Shown here piece by piece: positions 55,551-64,000 of a DNA stretch of 64,000 bases; the first letter of the stretch is position 1, and each line of letters starts with the position of its first letter. The stretch covers positions 37,708,741-37,772,740 of the forward strand of contig NC_062213.1 in NCBI RefSeq assembly GCF_902686445.1, given 5' to 3'. Under the pieces are notes generated by a model. The model ran no database searches. It was not told the DNA's origin and worked only from the letters and a program-made list of their open reading frames with translations. This DNA comes from Sciurus carolinensis (taxonomy: Eukaryota > Chordata > Mammalia > Rodentia > Sciuridae). A program made the position numbers and the translations under genes.

Positions 55551-55782
55551 AAAAAATTCTTTTCCAACTAGGCATGGTGGTGCATGCCCATAATCCTAGC
55601 AGCTTGGGAGGCTAAGGTAGGAGGATCACAAGTTCAAAGTCAGTCTCTGCAACATGGCTGTACCTAAGCAACTAAGGGAGACCCTGTCTCTAAGTAAAGT
55701 ATAACAAAGGACTGGGGATGTGGCTCAGTGTTTAAGTACCACTAGGTTCAATTCCTAGTACAAAGAAAAAAAAATTCTTTTC
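55551..55782 (+). mobile_element. B1-dID SINE with target duplication
   Basis: AAAAAATTCTTTTC at 55551-55564 recurs at 55769-55782 after the tail. Head 'aactaggcatggtggtgcat', 'ataatcctagcagcttggg', 'gaccctgtctctaagtaaa'; ID half 'ggactggggatgtggctcag', 'aggttcaattcctagtac'. Confidence 0.93.
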
Positions 55783-55884
55783 TTATATACATATGTTTGG
55801 ATTAATATATATTATTGGAAGTGTGAAGAAAGATATCTACCAGTTCAAGGTTAACCTCTGGGTTTATGGCTTGTTTTCTTACAT
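55783..55884. other. AT-rich noncoding DNA
   Basis: Nothing recognised. Confidence 0.3.
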
Positions 55885-56005
55885 ACCTTGTTCAGGTATC
55901 TCCTTAAATAGCTCCTCACCGGGAAGGCCTCCCAAGATCCACAGTCCCTGATCTGGTGCACTTATCCTCTATAAGGCTTATCAACTTCAACCAGACCACA
56001 TACAA
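55885..56005 (+). mobile_element. L2 LINE, left part (split by Tigger)
   Basis: 'tatctccttaaatagctcct', 'gggaaggcctcccaagatcc', 'ctggtgcacttatcctctat' follow L2; the continuation lies at 56341-56482. Confidence 0.6.
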
Positions 56006-56340
56006 ATGATCCTTCACTTACGATTGGGTCATGTCCCATGGTAAACTAAAAATATTTATGTAATATACCTCATGGAACATTACAGCTTAGCAACAGAGCA
56101 TGCTGTAGACTCTCTGCTCTTGGCTGACTGACTTAGAGCTGTGACTTGCTGCCGCTGTCCAGCATCAGGCGACAGTTTCAGACTCCATGATCACTAACTA
56201 ACCCAAGAAAAGATCAAAACTCAAAATTAGAATTCTGAATAAAGTTACTACAAATATTTTTACTGAAAGAGTGTTACTTTTACATTGTCATAAAGCTGAG
56301 GAACTGCAAGTGGCCCCATTGTAAGACAATGACTGTCTGT
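56006..56340 (+). mobile_element. Tigger-type DNA transposon derivative inserted in L2
   Basis: 'cacttacgattgggtcatgt', 'aacattacagcttagcaac', 'cttgctgccgctgtccagc', 'gaaaagatcaaaactcaaaa', 'ttacattgtcataaagctg', ending 'agacaatgactgtctgta'. The ends are roughly complementary and flanked by TA, as in TcMar-Tigger elements. Non-autonomous, no transposase. Confidence 0.75.
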
Positions 56341-56482
56341 ATTCAGCTTTTCCTTACTATCTGTTTCTAATCTGCTAAAGTGTCAGCTCCAGAGAGCAGA
56401 GATTTCATGTTATTCTCTACTGTGTCCTTGCAGAGGAAATGGTGTCTAGCTCCAGGTCAGTGCTTAATAAATATTTGTCAAA
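56341..56482 (+). mobile_element. L2 LINE, right part
   Basis: 'taaagtgtcagctccagaga', 'gcagagatttcatgttattc', 'gtgcttaataaatatttgtc' complete the L2 terminal module. Confidence 0.65.
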
Positions 56483-56593
56483 GGGGGAAAAAAAAATGGA
56501 AGTGATTGGCAGTGGGCAGGGAGAGGTTAAATGCCAAGAAAATCTGAAAGTGTTCTGAGGACTGGGGTGAAAGGAAGACTTCTTTAACAAAAA
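56483..56593. other. Short unassigned spacer
   Basis: A-run at 56488-56496; nothing else recognised. Confidence 0.3.
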
Positions 56594-57607
56594 ATTGACT
56601 GTATTTTTTAGAGCAGTTTTAAGTCCACAGAAACCTAAGCAAAAAGTACAGAGATTTCCCATACATACTCTGCCCCATCCATACATCACCTCCCCTGTTA
56701 TCAACACCCGCCACCAGCATGGGAGATTTGTTACCATTGAGGAACCTACACTATTACCATTCAAAGTCCATAGTTTACATTAGGATTCACTCTTGGTGTC
56801 AAACATTCTATGGATTTTGACAAATACATAATGACGTGTGTCTACCATTATGGTATCATACGGCCTGCTTTCACTGCCATAAAAACCCTCTATGCTCCAC
56901 TTATTATCCCTCCCTCCTCCTAAACCCTGGAAGCTACTCACCTTGTAACTATCTCTCTAGCTTTGCCTTTTCCAGAATGCTATAGAGCTGGAACTACATA
57001 GCACATAGCCTTTTCAGATTGACTTCCTTCACTTAGTAATACACTTTCAAGTTTCTTCCATTGTTTTTCATGGCTTGACAGCAGCATTCTTTTTAGCACT
57101 GAATAATATTCCATTGTTTGGACATATCACAGTTTATTTATCCATTCATCTCCTGAAGGACATTTTTGTTGCCTTCAACTTGGGGCAAGTGTGAATAAAG
57201 CTATAGGTATCCATGTGCAGGTTTTTTCAACTCTTTTGGAATTACACAAAATGTATGATTGTTGTACTGTATGCTAGTTGGTTTTGTAAGAAACCTCCAA
57301 ACTGTCTTCCACAGTGGTGTCCCATTTAGCATTCCCACCAGCAGAGAATGGGAGTACCTGGTGCTCCATATCATTGCCAGCATACGGTGCTGTCAGATTT
57401 CTATCCAAATTTCTGCCACTCTAATAGAAGTGCAGTCGTGTCTCTTTATGTTGTCATTTGCATTTCCCTGATGACCTATGATGTGGAGCATCTCTTCATA
57501 TGCTTATTTACTAGTATGTCTTCTCTGAAGCAATGTCTGTTAAGGTCTTTGGACCATTTTAAAATCAGGTTACTGGTTTCCTTACTGTTGAGTTTTAAGA
57601 AGTCAAG

Positions 57608-57795
57608 CTCAACTGGGCATGGCGGTGCAGAGCTGTAATGCCAGCTGCTCTGGAAGCTTAGGCAAGGTTTGAGGCCAAACTAGTCAACTTAGGGAGACTC
57701 CCATCTCAAAATAGAAAAATCTGGAGTTGTAGCTCAGAGGTAGAATGCTCCTGGGCTCAATCCCTAGTTCCAAAAATAAAAGAATAAAAGTAAAA
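57608..57795 (+). mobile_element. B1-dID SINE in the L1
   Basis: 'actgggcatggcggtgcaga', 'ctgtaatgccagctgctctg', 'gactcccatctcaaaataga', ID half 'tggagttgtagctcagagg', 'gggctcaatccctagttcc' and A-rich tail. Middle of the B1 half shortened. Confidence 0.88.
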
Positions 57796-57834
57796 GAATT
57801 CTTTACATTTTGGAATTTTGTATAACAGTCCTTT

Positions 57835-58062
57835 ATCAGATTTTTTTTTGGGGGGGTGGATACTGAGATTACAACCCAGGAATACTTAACCCCTGAGTCA
57901 CATCCCTACCCTCTTCTATTTTTTAGTATGAGACAGGATCTCACTAAGTTACTTGGGGCCTTGCTGATTTGCTGAGGCTGGCTTTGAACTTCCAATCTTC
58001 CTGCCTCCATCCCTTGAGTCACTGGGATTACAGGGATGAGCCACCACGCCTGGCTATCAGAT
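57835..58062 (-). mobile_element. B1-dID SINE, antisense, in the L1
   Basis: T/G-rich start (57841-57856), ID half 'gattacaacccaggaatac', 'cctgagtcacatccctacc'; B1 half 'gacaggatctcactaagtta', 'gctgaggctggctttgaac', 'gagtcactgggattacagg', 'gagccaccacgcctggct'. ATCAGAT flanks at 57835-57841 and 58056-58062. Confidence 0.92.
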
Positions 58063-58129
58063 GCTTTTTGCCAATATTTTCCCTAGTACGTGGCTTGTCT
58101 TTTCATTCTAACAGTGTCTTTCCTTCACA

Positions 58130-58258
58130 GATAAAAAAAAAATTTTTTCAAATAGATATGTATTTGCGAAGTTACCCAGCTGACCTTGAACTTGCAATCC
58201 TCCTGCCTCAGCTTCCAAGTTGCAGGGACTATAGGTATGTGCAACTGCACTTGACTAG
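58130..58258 (-). mobile_element. B1-like SINE without ID half, antisense, in the L1
   Basis: A/T-rich start, then 'cgaagttacccagctgacct', 'gaacttgcaatcctcctgcc', 'tcagcttccaagttgcagg', 'ctataggtatgtgcaactgc'. L1 sequence resumes at about 58262. Confidence 0.8.
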
Positions 58259-58480
58259 AAACTTTTTATCCTAATGTTGGCCAATTTATGAATTCTTTCT
58301 TCATGGGCAGTGCCTTTGGTATTGTAAGAGTTTTATAGTTTTGCATTTTATATTTAGGTTTATGATTCAGTTGTTTGCATGTGGATGTCCAGTTATTCAA
58401 TATCCTTTCTTCCATCATACTGCCTTTGCTCCTTCATTAAAGATCAACTGACTATTTATGAAGCTCTATTTCTGGAGAAG

Positions 58481-58816
58481 GAGACTTCATTGTATATTGT
58501 ATTGTGATTTTTGAAGTTTGAATCATGTGAAAATAGTCACTACTTAAAAAAGGGAAAAGAAAAATATGACCATCTCCCTCCTTCCCCCAAGAAGAGGCTT
58601 CACCATCTCAACATTACTTTCCATGATTATCTTACTTGAAAGATATTTTTACAATGTCTCATTTACTTTTAGTGTAAAAGTAATTTTCATCGTTATTGTT
58701 TGCACCTCACAAAATGACAGATTGTTTGGGATATTCATTCCTTATTTTGAGAGTTGTTTAACCTGTTTTAAGTCATACTTCAGTGTTTCTTCAGTTTTTT
58801 AAAGTATCTTCAGACG
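58481..58816. other. AT-rich noncoding DNA
   Basis: Nothing recognised. Confidence 0.3.
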
Positions 58817-59657
58817 TACACTGCAGTCCCTCCTTATCTGTCATTTTTCTTCCTCAGTCAACAGTGATCTGAAAATATTAAATGGAAAATTCCAGAAATA
58901 AACAATCTATAAGTTTTAAATTGCTCACCATTCTGAGTAGTGTGCTAGAATCTCATGCCATCCTAATCCTTTCTGCCTGGGATGTGAATTATCTTTTTGT
59001 CCAGTGTTTGTACATTGTATATGCTACCCACCCACTAGTCACTTATATGCCATCTCAGTTTTCAGATCAACTGTCACAGTAACACCAAGTGTGTGTCACA
59101 ATGCGTATGCAACTCCATTTTATGTCCTCATGTTGACATTATATCATCTCACATTAACACAAGCAGGAGGGTGAATAGAGTAGAATAAGACATTTTGGGG
59201 GGGGCATACCAGGAAATGAGCTCAGGGGCACTTGACCACTGAGCCACATCCCCAGCTCTATTTTGTATTTTTTATTTAGGGTCTAACTGAGTTGCTTAGT
59301 ACCTCACTTTTGCTAAGACTGACTTTGAACTTGTGATCCTCCTGCCTCAAACTCCCGAACCACTGGAATGACAAGCATGCGCCACCGTGCCCAGCTGAAT
59401 AAGACATTTTGAGAGAGAGAAGAAAGAGATCACATTAACATAAATTTTATTGTAGTATATTGTAATTGCCACATTACCACATTTTATTAGTGATTATTGC
59501 TGATTTCTTACCATGCCTTCTTTATAAATTAAACTTAACCATAGGTATAAATAAAACACAGTATACATAGGATAGGGTTCAGTACCATCCATGACTTCAG
59601 GCAGCCACACAGGATCCTGAAATGTACCCACCTTGGATATGGAGGGACTACTGCATA
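58817..59657 (+). mobile_element. Tigger DNA transposon derivative, split by a SINE
   Basis: Left end 'actgcagtccctccttatct' and right end 'gatatggagggactactgca' form imperfect terminal inverted repeats. The interior has 'ctgaaaatattaaatggaaa', 'attccagaaataaacaatc', 'ctgagtagtgtgctagaatc', 'tgtatatgctacccacccac', 'cagttttcagatcaactgtc' and on the right 'atgtacccaccttggatatg'. The transposase gene is missing, so this is an internal deletion product of about 630 bp plus a SINE. Confidence 0.85.
59183..59411 (-). mobile_element. B1-dID SINE, antisense, with 15-bp target duplication
   Basis: Identical GAATAAGACATTTTG at 59183-59197 and 59397-59411. A G-run replaces the usual T tail (59195-59204). 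ID half 'accactgagccacatcccc', B1 half 'gggtctaactgagttgctta', 'gatcctcctgcctcaaac', 'gcatgcgccaccgtgccc'. Confidence 0.96.
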
Positions 59658-60571
59658 AGCCAAAAAAGAGAAGAAAATAACAAAGCTGTCACTATGTGAT
59701 ATCTACGATTGTGAAGAACAATTATTTGGGAGCATTATAATGTCTAGTTAACTTTATGACTACTTTTTAAGAAAAGTAAAGTGTAAATTCAAATATTATA
59801 AAGCAAAGAGTTTAAACTCATGGACAAATTCCAAGACATTTTTTTTTTTGTCTTGGAATAATTTTTTGAATAGTTTTGCTTTAAAAATGAAAAAGAATTC
59901 TCTGCAAAGCAAGAAATTATCCCTTGTTCTATCCTGTTGTATCCTTATCCTACTCACACTATATGTAAGTGACACATCTGGCTTAAGTGACATGATTAAA
60001 TATGGAAACCCTGGTTCACGATAAAGGGCAATCACAAAGGTCTTAAAATGCACTTTTCACTCACTGCCTTTGAACTCTGTGAGCAGGAAACACCGTGTGG
60101 GGTGGTAGAGAGAGACAAAATTGAGTGAAGGAATGAATGAACCAGTAAATGAATGAAAGAACAGATTGTAGGACTGTTTTATGGCAGCACAAAAGTAGAC
60201 ATTCACTTCAGAAGCCTTTCTCTCTTTTTGGAACTAAGTGTGAGTGAGTGAAATGATGCAGAAAAAATATTATGTAGAGAATAAGCACTTCAGGCTACTT
60301 TCAGTAGCCTGACAGTTTTTTGGAACGCCATGAAAGTGCAGCAGACAGATCAAGCTGACATTCCTGCTATGGGAAAAATAACCAGGGAGGTGCAGAAGCA
60401 AGCTGTGCATGCTCGAGGTTGCCCAAAAGAAAATTAAGGGACAATTCTTAGAGGCTCAGAGTCAGTTCTCATCTTTTACTCACAAAGAAGAAATAAACAT
60501 CAGCATTACCACATTCAAATTTAAAGGACACTGTCTTTAAGAAAGTGGCATGCCCAGATCACTCGTGATGT
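59658..60571. other. Low-repeat AT-rich noncoding DNA
   Basis: T-run at 59839-59849. A perfect 9-bp hairpin (TCAGGCTAC / GTAGCCTGA, 5-base loop) lies at 60290-60312. Nothing else recognised. Confidence 0.35.
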
Positions 60572-61102
60572 TTGGGGTTTACTGCAAGGACATATCGGGT
60601 AGCAAAGGACATATTGCCTCTTTGGACAGTGATGGGGCTTCTAGGTCCCACTACCATTTGGACAGCTGAGGCAAAAGGAGAGAATGAGAATAATAACTCC
60701 ACGTTCTGTAGGATACAGTTCGAGCACCTGCTTCAACCTCTCATTAGAGTCTTACAAAAACAGTTGGTTTGTCCCCATTCAAAAGGGGCAGTTTCACATT
60801 CAGTCACCTCCAGCCTGATATGGCTGGCTACCTTTGTCCATGGGTCCATCCCTTGGCCAGTCCCATCAGCTGCAGCTGAGGAAGGTGATTGGTCATTAAA
60901 CACAAAGACTCAAGATGTGGCAATTTCTGCAAAAAATAATCAACTACTTTCAATGAAAGGCAGCTGTGGGCAAGGTGAATGGAGGTTATACCCAGGCAAA
61001 TTGCATTGGTCAATGGCAATACTCTCCTGCTTTATGGGGTTATCTTTGACCTTCCTTTCTGTATATCTACCCAATCACCAAGACTTGTCAAGATTTCTCT
61101 AA
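60572..61102 (+). other. 176-codon open reading frame, probably not a gene
   Basis: Longest open frame in the window, ATG to stop. The translation starts with an unremarkable N-terminus, has a mid-part rich in Ser/Gln and ends in a hydrophobic stretch (about residues 148-166) that could span a membrane. I recognise no family. It lies in repeat-free DNA between a Tigger element and a MaLR LTR. There is no visible promoter or Kozak support (the start context is TGATGTTTG-like upstream frames) and no downstream poly(A) signal close by. Chance frame, retroelement debris, or unannotated small gene all remain possible. Confidence 0.25.
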
Positions 61103-61274
61103 AATATCTTTTAGATTCTTCCCTTCCTTTCTTCCTGGGGCAGGCACAAACATGTTGCTCCAAGCCTTCTTTAAGAAAGTGACTTGCTGCCCAGATGTAA
61201 GAGGGTCGTTGCCAAGGGCCTCCAGCTGTCAGCTTCTTCAGACTCAGCCTCAGCTTTCAAGCTAAGGTTACTGT
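61103..61274. other. Low-repeat noncoding DNA
   Basis: A segment at 61169-61196 ('ctttaagaaagtgacttgct') echoes 60534-60556 ('ctttaagaaagtggcatgcc'), a possible short diverged duplication flanking the ORF. Confidence 0.3.
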
Positions 61275-61660
61275 CTTCATTGGTTTGCTGTTGCTATAAC
61301 TTAATTCCACACACTGGATAACTTATAAAGAATAAAGGTTTGTTCAGATCATGGTTCTGGAGACAGGGAGGTGCAAAGTCTAGGGGCTGCATCTGGTGGA
61401 GGCCTTCTTGTTACTGGGGACTCTCCAAGGAGTTCCAAGCTGGCACAGCACACCACAGAGCAAAAGGGGTGCATAAAAGAGACAGAGCCACACTGGCTTT
61501 TATTATAGACACACTCTCCAGAGATAATCCATTAATCTATAATCCATGATACTAATGACTTAATTACCTCTTAAAGGTTCCACCTGGGCCTTCCTCTGAG
61601 TACCTTTTAACCTGAGTTTTGGTGGGAACATTCGAACCATAAGAGTCACACTCTTCTTGG
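61275..61660 (-). mobile_element. MaLR LTR (MST/THE-like), antisense
   Basis: 'tggtttgctgttgctataac', 'ctggataacttataaagaat', 'aaggtttgttcagatcatgg', 'gcatctggtggaggccttct', 'cttaattacctcttaaagg', 'gaacattcgaaccataag' follow the antisense order of an MST-class LTR. Confidence 0.7.
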
Positions 61661-61799
61661 AGAGACCCCCAATCAATGACTAAACAATCGTTTGCCAAGG
61701 TCTCGTCATTCCTACTCTGCATTAAACTCCTCTGACAGGCGGGCCATTGCAGGGGCAGAGTTCCTGCTGACAAGCTGCAGCAACTTCTGATCTTCTGCT
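61661..61799. other. Low-repeat noncoding DNA
   Basis: Nothing recognised. Confidence 0.3.
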
Positions 61800-61872
61800 T
61801 ATGGAATCTGCTTCTTCTTCTTCCTCTTCTTTTCCCTTCTTTTATTTATTTATTTATTTTTTTAAAATTTTT
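61800..61872. repeat. Pyrimidine-rich (CTT)n/(TTTA)n tract
   Basis: CTTCTTCTTCTTCCTCTTC followed by TTTATTTATTTATTT. No element body is attached. Confidence 0.92.
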
Positions 61873-62652
61873 CTTTCCGCCAGGAGAACCTAACTGCAAC
61901 AGGGTCCTTCCCCTGACCCTGAGGGTGTGTGTGACAGAGGCCACTGACCAAGATACTTGTTTGAAGTGATCTCCCCAGACCCTGCACCCATCCAAGGCGG
62001 GGCTGATAACCCCACTAGGGACAGTGGGAAGCACCACTGAGCTTTACCTGAGGGAACAGGTTTAAAGGAAACAAATGATGTGCTTAGAACTGGAATAACC
62101 ATCATTAGGAGAAGAAAAAATTGATTTAAACCTCCAGGTTTGGGTTCAATATTGGACTTTTCCTTCTGTTTATTTTTTCTTTTCTTCTTCCTCTTCATCA
62201 TCATCTTATTTAGCAATGAAAAGAATTCAACAGCCGAAATATTTGCTACCTGAGTTAGGGAACACCTACCACCAGAAAAGCTGGATTCGTTGATTGAGCA
62301 ATTGACCTTGTGAATTGTAAAGTCCAGGTTCTATGATTCTATTGTGAAGCCTCCATTCTTTATTTCCTGTGGGTTACAGAAAACTGTCTTTGACTTTAAT
62401 AGTTCTCAATCTAATAAACATGACCCTATTTTATGCAGACCTTAATTAAAGGCATACACAGTATAAACAAAAGTGTTTAAAATACTATCTCAATAATCCA
62501 TCAATACCAAATCTTTATATATTCTCTCAATACGTGGAGCTTTCAAAGCGTATCTAAAAATTAGAATTGAGCTAAATATATGCACACAACACTGAAGTAG
62601 GAGAGCTCCAGTTCCTGTAATCTCCTCCCCCTACTATAGATTTGGAATGATT
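61873..62652. other. Low-repeat noncoding DNA
   Basis: Pyrimidine-rich patch at 62160-62200. The minus frame at 61890-62216 begins with Lys-rich codons made by that patch and is not a credible gene. Confidence 0.35.
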
Positions 62653-63218
62653 AGAATTCTTTTTTCTTTTTTCTTTTTTTATTTTTACAGATTGCATTTT
62701 GATTCATTGTACACAAATGGAGTCCATCATTTCGTTTCTATGGTTGTGCACGATGTAGATTCATTCCATTCGTGTAATCATACATGTACATAGGGTGATG
62801 ATGTCTGTCTCATTCCACCATTTTTCATACTCCCTCCCTCTCATTTCCCTCTATGTAATCTAAAGTTCCTCCATTCTTCTCTCAATCCCACTCACCACCC
62901 CCTTATATATCATTATTCACTTATCAGGGAAAACATTCAGCCTTTGGTTTTTTGGGATTGGCTTATTTCACTTAGCATGATAGTCTCCAATTCCATCCAT
63001 TTATCTGCAAATGCCATAATATTATTCTTCTTTATGACTGAATAATATTCCATTGTTTATATATACCACAGTTTCTTTATCCATTCATCTGTTGAAGGGC
63101 ATCTAGGTTGGTTCCACAATCTAGCTATTGTGAATTGAGCGGCTATAAACCCAAAGGACTTAAAATTAGCACACTACAGTAGCACAGCCACATCAATGTT
63201 TATAGCAGAATTCTTTTT
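62653..63218 (-). mobile_element. Sciurid-type L1 insertion with 5' inversion and TSD
   Basis: Target duplication AGAATTCTTTTT at 62653-62664 and 63207-63218. Interrupted T-rich tail (62659-62692), then antisense L1 3' UTR and ORF2 end: 'cattttgattcattgtacac', 'ggagtccatcatttcgtttc', 'gggattggcttatttcactt', 'tgaataatattccattgttt', 'gctattgtgaattgagcgg' up to 63150. From 63151 to 63206 the same element continues in the opposite orientation ('aggacttaaaattagcacac', 'cacatcaatgtttatagcag'). GCTATAAAC is present on both sides of the junction. This is the product expected from twin priming. Confidence 0.92.
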
Positions 63219-63356
63219 GACTTTCAGATCATGAGGTTAGAATCATCTATTTCCTTGAGCTTTTGCCCAGGTAGAAGCTAGTTTAAAATGGAAACTGGGA
63301 ACCATTAAGAGGTCATGTTGCAAGAAATTTTAATTTTTGAAACAGTAATCAAAAGT
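63219..63356. other. Low-repeat noncoding DNA
   Basis: Nothing recognised. Confidence 0.3.
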
Positions 63357-63578
63357 TTAAGGCATACATGGTAGTACACACCTGTAATCCTAGCTACCTG
63401 GGAGGCTGAGGCAGGAGAATTCCAAGTTCTAGGCCAGCCTGGGCAATATATTGAGACCCTGCCTCAAAATAAAATTTAAAAAGAGCTGGGGATTTAGCTC
63501 AGTAATAGAGACTTGCTTAACCTGTATAAAGTTCTGGGTTCAATTCTCAGTACCACCAAAAGAACAACGACAAAAAAC
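63357..63578 (+). mobile_element. B1-dID composite SINE
   Basis: Head 'aaggcatacatggtagtaca', 'tgtaatcctagctacctgg', 'gaggcaggagaattccaag', 'gaccctgcctcaaaataaaa'; ID half 'gagctggggatttagctcag', 'ctgggttcaattctcagtac' and an A/C-rich tail. Target duplication not clear. Confidence 0.9.
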
Positions 63579-64000
63579 TTTAGTGTGAAAATTAAAATTT
63601 TAAAGGGCTCAAAGGTAAAAAACAAAAGAAGAAATAAGAAAAAGTTACAAGAATAAAACTCAAACTGGTTCATTGCTTTTCACTATTTCAATTAAAAATC
63701 AGAGTTATATTAACAAAAACCAATGTTTCACCTTTATAATAAACCTTAGGAAATGCAGATTTTTTAGTCGAATAGCATGTAACAGATGAAATCAGTTTCT
63801 AGATCTTACACTCCAATGGGAGAAAATTAAGACCTGCTAAGCAGATCACATATATTCAGGTTTATATTGTTACAACTTCAGTAATTTAGATAAGTCAATT
63901 AATAATATCTGCAAACAGCTGAGGGTAGGTTTAAGACAAGTTGAGTTTTAAGATTAGATAAAAGTTAAAATGCAAATAAAAATAAGAGAGAGGAAGGAGA
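63579..64000. other. AT-rich noncoding DNA to window end
   Basis: Nothing recognised; A-rich with scattered 'aaaagaagaaataagaaaa' runs. Confidence 0.35.

Larger units (their letters stand above)
56594..58480 (-). mobile_element. L1M (MA/MB-like) 3' UTR and ORF2 end, antisense, broken by three SINEs
   Basis: Plus strand follows the antisense L1 in order: 3' UTR complement ('ttttagagcagttttaagtc', 'gtccatagtttacattagga'), 'gaataatattccattgtttg', 'gtgaataaagctatagg', 'aaacctccaaactgtcttcc', 'tttgcatttccctgatgacc', 'ttgagttttaagaa', then after SINEs 'gtataacagtcctttatcag', 'tggcttgtcttttcattcta', 'gggcagtgcctttggtattg', 'catgtggatgtccagttatt'. About 1.4 kb of L1 remains. Frames inside are dead. 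Confidence 0.9.

Noticed and set aside
60290..60318. Hairpin followed by T-run resembling a Rho-independent terminator
   Set aside because: Mammalian DNA; such terminators are not used, and the match is expected by chance in 64 kb.

Overview
This is mammalian nuclear DNA from a rodent, most likely a squirrel (Sciuridae). The evidence is its repeats: many fused SINEs made of a 7SL-derived B1-like head joined to a tRNA-Ala-like ID tail (the B1-dID architecture reported from squirrels, dormice and mountain beaver), free-standing ID elements, and two L1 3' ends of a type I associate with sciurids (21881-22118 and 62665-63206). They sit on an older mammalian layer of MIR, L2, L1M, hAT-Charlie (MER20/MER5-like), Tigger and MaLR-type LTRs. 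I found no bacterial, viral-genome or plasmid features.

I recognise no protein-coding gene or exon. The open frames are short, often open on both strands, and mostly cross repeats, so the window reads as intergenic or deep intronic sequence. Repeat family names were assigned by eye and are approximate; SINE, retrocopy and L1 calls backed by target-site duplications (TSDs) are the firmest.

Layout. 1-2.6 kb: L1 remnant, then low-repeat DNA with a transcription-factor motif cluster at 1892-1909. 2.6-9 kb: ID and B1-dID SINEs, MIRs and an old interspersed repeat. 9-17 kb: LTR remnants, L1M 3' UTR, MIR, L2. 17.5-18.6 kb: a 147-bp sequence present twice in direct orientation. 19-23.5 kb: MIRs, a candidate conserved block (20.1-20.4 kb), an LTR, a young L1 inside a MIR, an old L1. 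23.5-36 kb: mainly low-repeat DNA with scattered elements. 36-46.5 kb: SINEs with microsatellite tails and one tandem duplication across a SINE boundary. 47.9-49.2 kb: a retrotransposed transcript on the minus strand with poly(A), poly(A) signal and an identical 15-bp TSD; its 3' half looks like an endogenous gammaretrovirus-type LTR and its 5' end is GC-rich. 49-56.5 kb: MIR, L2, MLT1, MER20, SINEs, and a Tigger element inside an L2. 56.6-59.7 kb: a 1.9-kb L1M broken by three SINEs, then a Tigger derivative broken by one SINE. 59.7-64 kb: the longest ORF (176 codons, probably not a gene), a MaLR LTR, an L1 with a 5' inversion, and a final SINE.

The most interesting objects are the chimeric retrocopy at 47962-49227, the twin-primed L1 at 62653-63218, the duplicated SINE boundary at 36894-37027, and the motif clusters near 1.9, 20.2 and 52.2 kb.
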